Positions 50,658 to 59,297 of a stretch of 64,000 bases of DNA are shown here, piece after piece; positions within the stretch are counted from its first letter, which is position 1; every line of letters begins with the position of its first letter. The DNA comes from Alphaproteobacteria bacterium (GTDB lineage: Bacteria; Pseudomonadota; Alphaproteobacteria; Caulobacterales; Maricaulaceae): the NCBI GenBank assembly GCA_024742735.1, contig JANSXV010000001.1, forward strand, positions 868,001-932,000, read 5' to 3'. The notes under the pieces are model-generated. The model had not been told where the DNA came from and made no database searches. It saw nothing but the letters and a program-made list of their open reading frames with translations. Position numbers and translations under genes: made by a program.

Positions 50658-50816
50658 CGGTCCGCACCGCTGGATGTGCGGACCGTCTGAGGGACGGCGC
50701 GATGCGCACCGCTGGATGTGCGTAAGCGCCCCCTCGCCGAAGTGATCGGGACCGCTGGAAGTCCCGATCCCAAGAGCGCCGGGCCGGACCGCTGGAAGTC
50801 CGTTCCCGGCGCTCTT
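50658..50816 (+). promoter_or_regulatory. Array of four hairpins with a common CGCTGGAW octaloop, between aceA and rraA
   Basis: Four hairpins follow one another: 50658-50685 (10-bp stem), 50696-50730 (7 bp with a wobble, plus an outer 5 bp), 50744-50769 (9 bp, perfect) and 50772-50816 (5 bp inside an outer 12 bp). The stem sequences differ, but each loop is CGCTGGAT or CGCTGGAA, closed by AC/GT. Paired changes in the stems with a fixed loop imply an RNA-level function. The shared core CTGGAWG is one base from the CsrB repeat CAGGAWG bound by CsrA. The last hairpin ends in a short TTT and may terminate or stabilise transcripts. Confidence 0.7.
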
Positions 50817-50841
50817 TACATCCAACACCTGGTATTTCGCC

Positions 50842-51324
50842 ATGATCCCAGTCTGCGACCTTTGCGATGCGCACCCCGACACGGTGCAGGTGTTCGAGCC
50901 GGTTTTTCACAGCTTTGGCGGCCGGGACGCCTTTTTCGGCCAGGCCGAAACCATCCGCACCCATGAAGACAATAGCCGTGTGCGCGAAGCGGTCAGCGAG
51001 CCCGGCGAGGGGCGCGTCCTGGTCGTCGACGGCGGAGGGTCGCTGAAGCGCTCCCTGCTCGGCGGCGATCTGGCGGGCAAGGCGGCGAAGAACGGCTGGG
51101 CCGGCGTGATCGTCCATGGCGCGGTCCGTGACGTGGCGGAGCTTGAAGCTGAAGATATCGGCGTGTTCGCCCTGGCGCTGATCCCCATGAAGACCGAAAA
51201 GCGGGGCCTGGGCGAACGCGGCGTGACGGTTGCGCTGCCAGGCGCGGTCATCCATCCCGGCGACTGGATTTATGCTGACCGCGACGGCGTCGTCGCCGCG
51301 CGCGAGGCTCTGCACGACGTTTGA
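50842..51324 (+). CDS. rraA: RraA-family protein
   Basis: A 160-aa protein of RraA length. The typical GGDLAGKAAKNGWAGVIVHGAVRD and DGGGSLKRSLLG loops are present. In E. coli RraA inhibits RNase E; other family members are aldolases or oxaloacetate decarboxylases. The stop overlaps an ATG of the next frame (TGATG), and the malate synthase start follows within 30 bp, so it is in one operon with it. Confidence 0.92.
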   Translation: MIPVCDLCDAHPDTVQVFEPVFHSFGGRDAFFGQAETIRTHEDNSRVREAVSEPGEGRVLVVDGGGSLKRSLLGGDLAGKAAKNGWAGVIVHGAVRDVAELEAEDIGVFALALIPMKTEKRGLGERGVTVALPGAVIHPGDWIYADRDGVVAAREALHDV

Positions 51325-51350
51325 TGCAAACAGAAGAAGGAGCGCGGCTG

Positions 51351-52949
51351 ATGCGCGATCTGCCCGAAGGCGTTCAAATCCTGGGTCCGATGCGGCCCGG
51401 CTATGAGACCATCCTCACGGCTGAGGCGCTGTCCCTGCTGGCCGACGTGCACCGGCGCTTCAACGCCGAACGCCTACGCCTGCTGGCCGAGCGCGACGCC
51501 CGCCAGAAGCGACTGGATGCCGGCGAGGAGCAGCTGGACTTCCCCGCGCAAACCGCTGCCATCCGCGCAGGCGACTGGACGGTCCCCGAGGCGCCCGCCG
51601 ACCTGCAGGACCGCCGGGTCGAGATTACCGGACCAGTGGACCGCAAAATGGTCATCAACGCCCTGAACTCCGGCGCGAAATGCTTCATGGCCGATTTCGA
51701 GGACGCCTCCACCCCGTCCTGGACCAACATGATCGAAGGCCAGATCAATCTGCGCGACGCCAATGCGCGCACCATCGATTTCACCGATGAGACCTCCGGC
51801 AAGTCCTATGCGCTGAAAGACGATCCTGCTGTGCTGATCGCCCGGGCGCGCGGCCTGCATCTGGATGAGGCCCACGTCCTCATCGATGGCGAACCCATGG
51901 GCGGCGGCTTCTTCGACTTCGTGCTCTACCTGCTTCACAATCACGCCACGACTGCGAAAAACGGTTCGGGTCCGTACTATTACATCCCCAAGCTGGAGAC
52001 CCGATTCGAAGCCCGCCTCTGGTCGCTGGTGATCCGCCATTGCGAAGAGACGCTGGGGCTGAAGCGCGGCACGGTGCGCATCACGGTGCTGATCGAGACG
52101 CTGCCGGCCGCGTTCGAGCTGGACGAGATCCTGTATGAGCTGCGCGAGAACATCACCGCGCTCAACGCCGGGCGCTGGGACTATATCTTCAGCTATATCA
52201 AGCGTCAGAAGACCGACGCCTCGAAGATCCTGCCCGACCGGGCCCAGGTCACCATGACCGCGCCCTTCATGGCCGCCTACGCCGAGCGGGTCATCGCGGT
52301 CTGCCACCGACGCGGCGCCCACGCCATGGGCGGAATGAGCGCCTTCATCCCGGTGAAGAACGACGAAGCGGCGAACAAGGCGGCGGTGGACAAGGTCCTG
52401 GCCGACAAGACCCGCGAAGCCTCCATCGGCCATGACGGCGCCTGGGTCGCGCACCCGGCGCTGGTTCCGGTCGCGCTGGAGGCCTTCGACAAGGTCATGC
52501 CGGGCGCGAATCAGCTCGCCAAAAAGCCCGAGGTGAAGGAAGACCGCGACGCTCTGGTCACGCCCAACGAAGGCACGGTCACGGAAGCGGGCCTCTACGG
52601 CAACGCCGATGTGGCCATCCGCTATATCGCCAGCTGGCTGCAGGGCCGCGGCGCAGCGCCGATCCATAACCTCATGGAGGACGCCGCGACGGCGGAAATC
52701 TCCCGCGCCCAGATGTGGCAGTGGCGGGTCCATGGGGCGACGACCGAGGACGGGAAGGCGATCACGGCGGAGCGCATCACGGCCGTCATCGAGAAGGCCG
52801 CCGCCGACATCAAGGCGGAGGTCGGCCTGAACGCCTGGACCGCCGGGCGCTTTGACGAAGCCCAGGAGATCCTGACGGCCATGGCGCTGTCCGATGAATT
52901 CGAGGAGTTCCTGACGCTCCCCGCCTATACCCGCATCGCTGAACGCTAG
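51351..52949 (+). CDS. aceB: Malate synthase A
   Basis: A 532-aa enzyme joining glyoxylate and acetyl-CoA to malate. MADFEDASTPSWTNMIEGQINL, LPAAFELDEILYELRENITALNAGRWDYIFSYIK and PNEGTVTEAGLYGNADVAIRYIASWLQG are diagnostic of malate synthase A. The ATG at 51351 is preferred because AAGGAG precedes it; an ATG at 51324 overlaps the rraA stop but lacks such a site. A strong terminator follows. Confidence 0.96.
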   Translation: MRDLPEGVQILGPMRPGYETILTAEALSLLADVHRRFNAERLRLLAERDARQKRLDAGEEQLDFPAQTAAIRAGDWTVPEAPADLQDRRVEITGPVDRKMVINALNSGAKCFMADFEDASTPSWTNMIEGQINLRDANARTIDFTDETSGKSYALKDDPAVLIARARGLHLDEAHVLIDGEPMGGGFFDFVLYLLHNHATTAKNGSGPYYYIPKLETRFEARLWSLVIRHCEETLGLKRGTVRITVLIETLPAAFELDEILYELRENITALNAGRWDYIFSYIKRQKTDASKILPDRAQVTMTAPFMAAYAERVIAVCHRRGAHAMGGMSAFIPVKNDEAANKAAVDKVLADKTREASIGHDGAWVAHPALVPVALEAFDKVMPGANQLAKKPEVKEDRDALVTPNEGTVTEAGLYGNADVAIRYIASWLQGRGAAPIHNLMEDAATAEISRAQMWQWRVHGATTEDGKAITAERITAVIEKAAADIKAEVGLNAWTAGRFDEAQEILTAMALSDEFEEFLTLPAYTRIAER

Positions 52950-52971
52950 GGCGAGGGTCGCCCTCGGAGAC

Positions 52972-53004
52972 AAAGGCGGCGCCGGAATCGGCGCCGCCTT
53001 TTTT
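52972..53004 (+). terminator. Rho-independent terminator after malate synthase
   Basis: GGCGGCGCC, a 6-nt loop, GGCGCCGCC and six T (52999-53004) form a perfect 9-bp stem. Confidence 0.93.
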
Positions 53005-53037
53005 ATGGTCTTTAGTCCCGAAGGGCGCTGGACAAGC

Positions 53038-53070
53038 AAAAGGCCGGGTCTGTCGCCAGACCCGGCCTTC
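53038..53070 (-). terminator. Rho-independent terminator after the TonB receptor
   Basis: On the minus strand GGCCGGGTCTG, GCGA, CAGACCCGGCC and TTTT form an 11-bp GNRA-looped terminator facing the aceB terminator. The plus strand has only a weak T-run. Confidence 0.9.
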
Positions 53071-53119
53071 GCTCCTCCCTGACTGGCCGCGGCGCGGTCG
53101 TCAGGTCATGCGTCCGAGT

Positions 53120-55678
53120 TTACCACTCGGTGCGCAGGGTCACGCCCCAGGTGCGCGGAGCACCCAGGAAGGCCATGTAGCTGGCCGTCGCACGCGGATC
53201 GTTCGACGTGCCAGCCCCGCCACGACGGCCCTGGGCGAAGGCGTCGAAAGCCACCTGAGCGTAGGTCTCGTCGGTCAGGTTACGGCCCCAGACCTCAATC
53301 GACCAGGAGTCGGTTTCGCTGCCGATGCCCAGCCGGGCGTTGATCAGGCCGAAGCCGTCCTGAACCTTTTCCGGATCGAGGTCAGAACCGGTGTTGTATT
53401 CAGACACCCAGCGGCCATCGATCGCGGCGGTGAACAGCAGGGAGTCGAACACCGGACGCTCATACAGCGCCTGCCCGGTCAGGAAGTGTTCCGGCGAGAG
53501 CGAATAGCTCTTGCCCTCGATGGCGTCGACAAGCGGGTCGCCCGTGTTCACCTCGGAGTACTCCGTGTTCACGTACGCGTAGCCGGCCGAGAGGTCGAGA
53601 CCCGGGATCGGAGTGGCCCAGAACGCGTCGAGCTCAAGCCCCATGGACTCCGACTCATCCACGCTCTCCACCACAAAGGCCAGGCCATTGAAGGTATTGA
53701 GCTGGAAGTCCTCGATCTGCTGCAGGAACACGTTGCCGTTCAGCTGGACGACATTGCCGAACAGCTGGGACTTGAAGCCAATCTCGTAGGCGTCGATGAC
53801 TTCCGGCGCAAACGAGCTGTCCGGATTGGTGTAGCCGCTCGCATCGGTCGGACCGTTCAGCTGACGGTCCAGATTGAAGCCGCCGGCCTTGAAGCCGCGC
53901 GAGTAGCCCGCATAGACCATGACGTCGTCGTTCACGTCGTAGGTCAGACGCAGCGTGCCCGACAGCTCCTCATCCGAGCGCTCCCGGTCATAGCCGTTGG
54001 CGTCCAGACCCGAGCGCGCATAGGGCAGGCAAAGCGTCGGCGCGAGCCCCGCAAGCGGCGAACCGGCGAAGGCCGCTACCGGATTCCACGCAGTGGCAGG
54101 GTTGGCGTTCGCATAGGCTTCCAGAATCGAGCAGCCCGGCGTCGGCGATGTGTCGAACGTGGCGAACACGTCCTTGTTCTCGTTCGTGTAACGCAGACCC
54201 GCCGTGACCGAGAGCGCGTCGGTCAGCTGATAGGTGTTGTGGGTGAACAGCGCCCAGCTGGTCGCCGTCTGATCATACACGTCCTGGTTCACGCCAGAGC
54301 CGTTCGGGAAGAAGGAGCCCGGAGCGAGCGGCGTGTAGCCCGGCAGGGCCGGAACGCCCAGGAAACCGAGGGCCAGACCGTTCAGCGTCGACGAGACGAA
54401 GTTCGGGTTCGTGCCGCCGGACGCGATAAGACCGAGATAGGTTTCCCAGTCAGCGCCGTACCGGATGGCGTCGCCCAGGCGCAGTTCTTCATGGGAGAAG
54501 AAGCCGCCAACCAGCCAGTCGAGATTGTCGGTCTGGCCCGTCAGGCGGATTTCCTGGCTGAAGCGCGTCAGGTCGGTGTAGTTGTTCTCGGCGTCGCGGA
54601 ACGCGATGTCAGCCGCCGAATAGTCGATGTCCTGGCTGCGCGAGTTGGTCCAGTTGCGGAACGCCGTCACGGAAGTCAGCGTACCGATCGGCAGGTCGAT
54701 ATCCACCTCGCCGGACACGCCCCAGTCATCCACGTTCTGGTTATAAAGCCGGTTGGAGTAAGCCACGCGGGCGTCAGGGTCGGCCGGGAAGACCACGCCG
54801 CCTCCGGCGGCCGGCGGCGTCACTGCGCCGACGAGGCCTGCTGCCGCTGCCGTGTAATCCCAGGACACCGCAGAGCAGCACACTTCGCTTCGGGTCGTGC
54901 TGTCAACGATGATACGCGCCTCAACCGACGGCGTCGGCGTGAACAGAAGCTGGCCGCGAACCGTGGTGAAATCCCGGGTTTCAGAATCTGCGGTCTGCAA
55001 TGTGCCGCCCTGCTCGACGATCAGGTCGGTGAAGCCGTCACGGTGACCGTCCGCAGCGAACAGCCGGAAGGCCAGCACGTCATCGATGATCGGGCCGGTG
55101 ATGGCGCCGGCGATGCGCTGGTGGCCGTAATCGCCAAACTGGAATTCCAGATTGCCGCCATATTCGAACTCGGGCCCGACGGTGATCACGTTCAGAACGC
55201 CGGCGGAGGTGTTCTTGCCGAACAGCGTGCCTTGGGGACCGCGCAGCACCTCGATCCGCTCGATTTCACCGAGATCGCCGAAGCCCACCCCGTTGCGCGA
55301 ACGGAACACGCCGTCAATGTAGACGCCAACCGAGCTTTCCAGGCCGAAATTGTCGCCGACCGTGCCGATACCGCGAATACGCGCAGTCGTGATCGTCTCG
55401 GACTGGGTCGAGGTGACCATCAGGCCCGGCGCGATGGAGATCAGGTCCTTGATGTCCTGGACGCCAGCCGCAGCCAGCGCTTCGGAGTCGTAGGCGCCGA
55501 TGGAAATCGGCACGTCCTGCGCGCTCTCCTCGCGCTGCTGGGCCGTGACGGTGATCACGTCGATGGTGCGGCGCTCGCCGCCGCCGACCTGATCAAACAC
55601 CTGGGCGCCGGCGGCCGAGCCGATGGCGAGCGATGAAGCGGCGGCGAACAGGGCGGTGCGGGTGAAACGGGACATCAT
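53120..55678 (-). CDS. TonB-dependent outer-membrane receptor
   Basis: An 852-aa receptor. The signal ends near AIGSAAGAQV. A plug domain follows (DVITVTAQQREESAQDVPISI, then LRGPQGTLFGKNTSAGVLNVIT), and then a 22-strand barrel ending AFLGAPRTWGVTLRTEW with a terminal aromatic. The TonB-box candidate is near the start of the mature protein. Such receptors bring in siderophores, sugars or other large nutrients; the neighbouring S9 peptidase may hint at peptides but is no proof. ATG codons at 55678 and 55675 are both possible; GGAGGA lies upstream. Confidence 0.95.
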   Translation of the reverse strand: MMSRFTRTALFAAASSLAIGSAAGAQVFDQVGGGERRTIDVITVTAQQREESAQDVPISIGAYDSEALAAAGVQDIKDLISIAPGLMVTSTQSETITTARIRGIGTVGDNFGLESSVGVYIDGVFRSRNGVGFGDLGEIERIEVLRGPQGTLFGKNTSAGVLNVITVGPEFEYGGNLEFQFGDYGHQRIAGAITGPIIDDVLAFRLFAADGHRDGFTDLIVEQGGTLQTADSETRDFTTVRGQLLFTPTPSVEARIIVDSTTRSEVCCSAVSWDYTAAAAGLVGAVTPPAAGGGVVFPADPDARVAYSNRLYNQNVDDWGVSGEVDIDLPIGTLTSVTAFRNWTNSRSQDIDYSAADIAFRDAENNYTDLTRFSQEIRLTGQTDNLDWLVGGFFSHEELRLGDAIRYGADWETYLGLIASGGTNPNFVSSTLNGLALGFLGVPALPGYTPLAPGSFFPNGSGVNQDVYDQTATSWALFTHNTYQLTDALSVTAGLRYTNENKDVFATFDTSPTPGCSILEAYANANPATAWNPVAAFAGSPLAGLAPTLCLPYARSGLDANGYDRERSDEELSGTLRLTYDVNDDVMVYAGYSRGFKAGGFNLDRQLNGPTDASGYTNPDSSFAPEVIDAYEIGFKSQLFGNVVQLNGNVFLQQIEDFQLNTFNGLAFVVESVDESESMGLELDAFWATPIPGLDLSAGYAYVNTEYSEVNTGDPLVDAIEGKSYSLSPEHFLTGQALYERPVFDSLLFTAAIDGRWVSEYNTGSDLDPEKVQDGFGLINARLGIGSETDSWSIEVWGRNLTDETYAQVAFDAFAQGRRGGAGTSNDPRATASYMAFLGAPRTWGVTLRTEW

Positions 55679-55810
55679 ACTGATGCGTCCTCCTCCAGAG
55701 TTGACTCAGGCGGTCGTGGGCGACGCCGCCTTTTTGCTGCAGTGCACAAAGCACATCGTTGATAAGACTGACTGATTTGAGGCCGCCGATGAAGCGCGCA
55801 ATGCACGTGC

Positions 55811-55926
55811 GAGGGTCGGCGCTTCGCTTCGCAGCCGCCAAATTTCTGCTTTTCACAAAAGTGTTGCAGGCAAAACACGCCCTTCGCAGCGAAGGGTTTT
55901 GCTGCGCCTGCGAAGCGCCGACCCTC
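55811..55926. repeat. Inverted-repeat element between the TonB receptor and a GGDEF/EAL-like gene
   Basis: The arms GAGGGTCGGCGCTTCGC (55811-55827) and its exact reverse complement (55910-55926) are 17 bp each, 82 bp apart. Inside lies a smaller hairpin, CCCTTCGCAGCGAAGGG, followed by TTTT. The whole looks like an extragenic palindrome or a long stem-loop terminator; no transposase is present. Confidence 0.65.
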
Positions 55927-55959
55927 AAACGCTTACCTCTTTACAATAAAGCGTCCTGT

Positions 55960-57174
55960 ATGATGGCCCCAATCAAGCTGGAGCCACTTTCCATGCCCGA
56001 CCCAGTCCTGGTCGAACTCAAGCGCCGTCTGGCTCAGGCCGATCAGGTCGACATGAGCCGGCACCAGTTCGTGAACATGGAACGGGTCCGCGAAGCTGCG
56101 GGCGATCTTTGGCCGTCTTTGCGCGAACGGGTCTTTGTCGCGACACGGACGATCATTGAGCGAAAGGTCGCCGAGGACGACCTCATCATTCCATGCGCCA
56201 CGGGCTTTCTGGTCGTGTTCTCCGGCCTTTCCGGCGACCCGGCGGCGAAGCTGACAGAGAAAATCCGCCACGACATGGAACGCTTCTTTCTCGGAGACGC
56301 CGATCTGGCCGAGCTGTCGGTCGAAAGCTCCAGCGAGCGGCTTTCGGTTGAGGAGTTCCGCGCCGCTCTGGCGGCCGCTGACGCTGTCGACGAGGGCTCC
56401 GCGCCCATCGAGCCTCACAAGCCTGCGCCGCAAGGTGCTTCCGACGCGATCTCCCTGGCCGCGCTGTCCTTTGAAGCGGCCTGGGACGCCCATCGCGAGG
56501 CGGTCGCGAGCTTTCTCGTGCGCCCTCGCACCGTGGCCGAGCGGGACGGCGGCTGGACGCCCGATCTCGACGGGCAGCTTAAGCGGGCCGATGACCGTTT
56601 ACAGTTTGACCTTGCGGTGCTGCGGGCCGTATCCAGCCAGCTCGAAGCGCTGCTGGCGAAGGGGACCCGCTGCGGTCTTATCACGCCGGCCGGCTTCTCC
56701 AGCCTGTCCCAACCGCGTACGCGGTCGGCCTACGTCACCGCGCTGTCCGAGCTTCCGGCCGAGCAGCGCCAGCTGATCTGGATATGCATTTACGGCGCGC
56801 CGGCTGATGCGCCCTCCGCAACTCTGTCAGAGACCGGCCGCATCGTTCGCACCCATTCTCCGCACCTGTTCATCAAGGCGCCGCTCGGCGCAGCCACCTT
56901 GGAGCGCTACGCCCAGGCCGGGGCGGGATGGATCGGCGCACAGCTGCCGGCCCGCCTCACCGGCGCCGCCCGGGCGGACATCGACAGCTTCATGGCCAAG
57001 GCCCGCCGCCACAAGGTGAAGGTCTTCCTGAGCGGGTGCAACGACTGGGAGACCGCGCGCGGCGCCTCACGCCGGGGCGCGGACCTGATCATCGGGCGGG
57101 CCAGCGGGATGTACGAAGGGCCGACCGCTCCCTTCCGCCTCAGCCGCAACAAGCTCCTGGCTCGCGCGGCCTGA
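55960..57174 (+). CDS. Protein of unknown function, perhaps a degenerate GGDEF/EAL protein
   Basis: About 404 aa. The first third (VAEDDLIIPCATGFLVVFSGLSGDPAAKLTEKIRHDMERFFLG) has the shape of a GGDEF domain lacking the GGDEF motif. The last third (DSFMAKARRHKVKVFLSGCNDWETARGASRRGADLIIGRASG) resembles the end of an EAL domain without its catalytic residues. This resemblance is weak and my own reading. No signal peptide is visible. The ATG codons at 55960 and 55963 are both possible. Confidence 0.5.
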   Translation: MMAPIKLEPLSMPDPVLVELKRRLAQADQVDMSRHQFVNMERVREAAGDLWPSLRERVFVATRTIIERKVAEDDLIIPCATGFLVVFSGLSGDPAAKLTEKIRHDMERFFLGDADLAELSVESSSERLSVEEFRAALAAADAVDEGSAPIEPHKPAPQGASDAISLAALSFEAAWDAHREAVASFLVRPRTVAERDGGWTPDLDGQLKRADDRLQFDLAVLRAVSSQLEALLAKGTRCGLITPAGFSSLSQPRTRSAYVTALSELPAEQRQLIWICIYGAPADAPSATLSETGRIVRTHSPHLFIKAPLGAATLERYAQAGAGWIGAQLPARLTGAARADIDSFMAKARRHKVKVFLSGCNDWETARGASRRGADLIIGRASGMYEGPTAPFRLSRNKLLARAA

Positions 57175-57185
57175 CCGGCTTGCGA

Positions 57186-57204
57186 AGGGCGGCGATCCCG
57201 CCCT
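57186..57204. other. Small perfect hairpin before the S9 peptidase
   Basis: AGGGCGG-CGATC-CCGCCCT, a 7-bp stem with a 5-nt loop and no following T-run. It may be a weak terminator or mRNA stabiliser. Confidence 0.35.
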
Positions 57205-57236
57205 ACCCTCCCTGCAATTAATCGGGGAGAAGCTTC

Positions 57237-59288
57237 ATGATTGTTCGATTCACGGCTGCGGTCGTCGTTGCGGCCGCGAGCGCGAACGCCCTCGCCCAGC
57301 CCGTCGAGGGCGGCCCGCTGCAGGCGATAGACGTGTTCGCGTTCGACTATGCGACCGATCCGCAAATCTCTCCGGACGGCGAACGCATCGCCTATCAGCG
57401 CCGTACCAACGACATCATGACCGACTCCACCCGCTCCGGGCTCTGGGTCATCGATTATGACGGCGAGGGTCACCGCCCCATCGCGGCCGAGGACGGGTCT
57501 GCGAGCGGGCCGGCCTGGTCGCCGGATTCAAGCCGCGTCGCCTACGCCTTCTCCAAGGACGGGGAGAGCAGCCTGCGCGTCGCCTGGCCGGGCGAAGCGC
57601 GCAGCGCGGTGATCGCCAGCCTGCCGGCCGGCCCCTCCCAGATCGCCTGGTCCCCGGATGGGGAATGGATCGCCTTCATCATGTTCGAAGCCGGCGAGGA
57701 GCCTCAGGTCGATATCGGCCTGCCCGACCAGCCTGAAGGGGCGGACTGGGCGCCGCCGGCCATGATCGACGAGGACCTGCGCTACCATGCCGACGGGATC
57801 GGCGAAATCCCGGCGGGGTCCCAGCAGGTTTATGTAGTCTCCTCCGACGGCGGCACGCCGCGCCGGCTCACCTCCATCACCAGCGGCGGAATCTCCGGGC
57901 TCAGCTGGGGCGCGGATTCCGTGACGCTCTATTTCTCCCATGGCGCACTCGCCGAGACCGGGTGGGACTTCCGCGAGGCCGACATTGTCTCGGTCACGCT
58001 GGGCGGGGAGATCGCCCAGGTCACCGACTATCCCGGCGGTGAATACAACCCGCAGGTCAGCCCGGATGGTCAGACTCTCGCCTTCACCCACGGTCCGCGC
58101 AGCGAGCTCTCCAACATGGACGCCCAGCTCATGGTGCGCGCCCTTTCCGGCGGCGAGCCGCGCCAGCTTCTGGCCGATCTCGACCGGCCGGTGGCGGGCT
58201 TCGCCTGGGACGGAAACCGCGACCTGTTCGTGCAGATCGAGGATGCCGGCCACATGGTGCTGGGCCGCACCTCGGCGCGCGGCGGCGACTTCGACCGCCT
58301 GACCGACGCCATAGGCGGCACGACGACGGGACGTCCTTACACCTCTGGCTCCTTCTCCGCCTCAGACAACGGCCGCTGGGCCGCGACGCTCGCCAGCCCC
58401 TACAAGCTTGCTGATGTGGGCGTGGGGACAAGGCGCGGCGTGCGCGGGGAGATCACCGCCCTGAGCGCGGACACGCTGGGCCGCCGCGAGCTGGCGCAGA
58501 TTGAACGCTTCACCTGGGAAAGCTCGGCCGACGGGCTGGAGATCGAGGGCTGGATCGCCTACCCGCCGGGCTTCGATCCCGACGGCTCCTATCCCATGAT
58601 CCTGGAGATCCATGGCGGCCCCCACACCGCCTACGGCCCGCAATTCTCCGCTGAAGTCCAGCTCATGGCCTCAGCAGGCTATGTGGTGTTCTACACCAAT
58701 CCGCGCGGCTCCACGTCCTACGGCATGGAGTTCGCCAATCTCATCGACGACGATTATCCCGGCCAGGACGTGGATGATCTGTTGTCCGGCATCGACGCCC
58801 TGGTCGCGCGCGGCTTCATCGACGAGGACCGCCTGTTCGTCACCGGCGGGTCCGGCGGCGGGGTGCTGACCGCGGAGCTCATCGGCAATGACGAGCGCTT
58901 CGCCGCCGCCGCCGTGGGCAAGCCGGTCATCAACTGGACCAGCTTCTTCCTCCACGCCGATCTGGCGCCGATCATGAACTACTGGTTCGAGCGTCCGGTC
59001 TGGGAGGACCCGCAGGAATACTGGCGCCGCTCGCCGCTGGCCGATGTCGCCAACGTTACGACGCCGACGCTGGTGTTCGTGGGATCAGAAGACCGCCGCA
59101 CGCCAGTCTCGGAATCTGAACAATACTTCCAGGCGCTCCAGCTGCTGGGCGTGGAAAGCCGCTTCGTGCGCATCCAGGGCGCCCCCCACGGAATCGCCAG
59201 CGCGAGCCCGGTGCGCCTTTTACAGAAGGTCGGGCATATCCTGGCCTGGTTCGAAGAGCACGATCCGGGGGCGGAAGCGGAGGAATAG
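57237..59288 (+). CDS. Secreted S9-family (prolyl oligopeptidase / acylaminoacyl-peptidase-like) peptidase
   Basis: A 683-aa protein with a signal peptide (ending near ASANALAQ). WD40-like beta-propeller repeats (TDPQISPDGERIAYQRR, SQIAWSPDGEWIAF, NPQVSPDGQTLAFTHG) are followed by an alpha/beta-hydrolase domain. The nucleophile elbow is FVTGGSGGGVLTAELIG, the Asp is near VFVGSEDRRTPV and the His near GAPHGIASAS. It hydrolyses short peptides in the periplasm. GGGGAGA lies before the ATG. Confidence 0.92.
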   Translation: MIVRFTAAVVVAAASANALAQPVEGGPLQAIDVFAFDYATDPQISPDGERIAYQRRTNDIMTDSTRSGLWVIDYDGEGHRPIAAEDGSASGPAWSPDSSRVAYAFSKDGESSLRVAWPGEARSAVIASLPAGPSQIAWSPDGEWIAFIMFEAGEEPQVDIGLPDQPEGADWAPPAMIDEDLRYHADGIGEIPAGSQQVYVVSSDGGTPRRLTSITSGGISGLSWGADSVTLYFSHGALAETGWDFREADIVSVTLGGEIAQVTDYPGGEYNPQVSPDGQTLAFTHGPRSELSNMDAQLMVRALSGGEPRQLLADLDRPVAGFAWDGNRDLFVQIEDAGHMVLGRTSARGGDFDRLTDAIGGTTTGRPYTSGSFSASDNGRWAATLASPYKLADVGVGTRRGVRGEITALSADTLGRRELAQIERFTWESSADGLEIEGWIAYPPGFDPDGSYPMILEIHGGPHTAYGPQFSAEVQLMASAGYVVFYTNPRGSTSYGMEFANLIDDDYPGQDVDDLLSGIDALVARGFIDEDRLFVTGGSGGGVLTAELIGNDERFAAAAVGKPVINWTSFFLHADLAPIMNYWFERPVWEDPQEYWRRSPLADVANVTTPTLVFVGSEDRRTPVSESEQYFQALQLLGVESRFVRIQGAPHGIASASPVRLLQKVGHILAWFEEHDPGAEAEE

Positions 59289-59297
59289 GGAAAACCC

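Noticed and set aside
50658-50816. The hairpin series as a CRISPR array
   Set aside because: The repeated unit is short, the spacing is uneven, the arms differ between copies, and no cas gene is near.
53120-55636. An 842-codon plus-strand frame opposite the TonB receptor
   Set aside because: The minus-strand receptor has a signal peptide, plug and barrel; the plus frame has no domain and an Arg-rich shadow composition.
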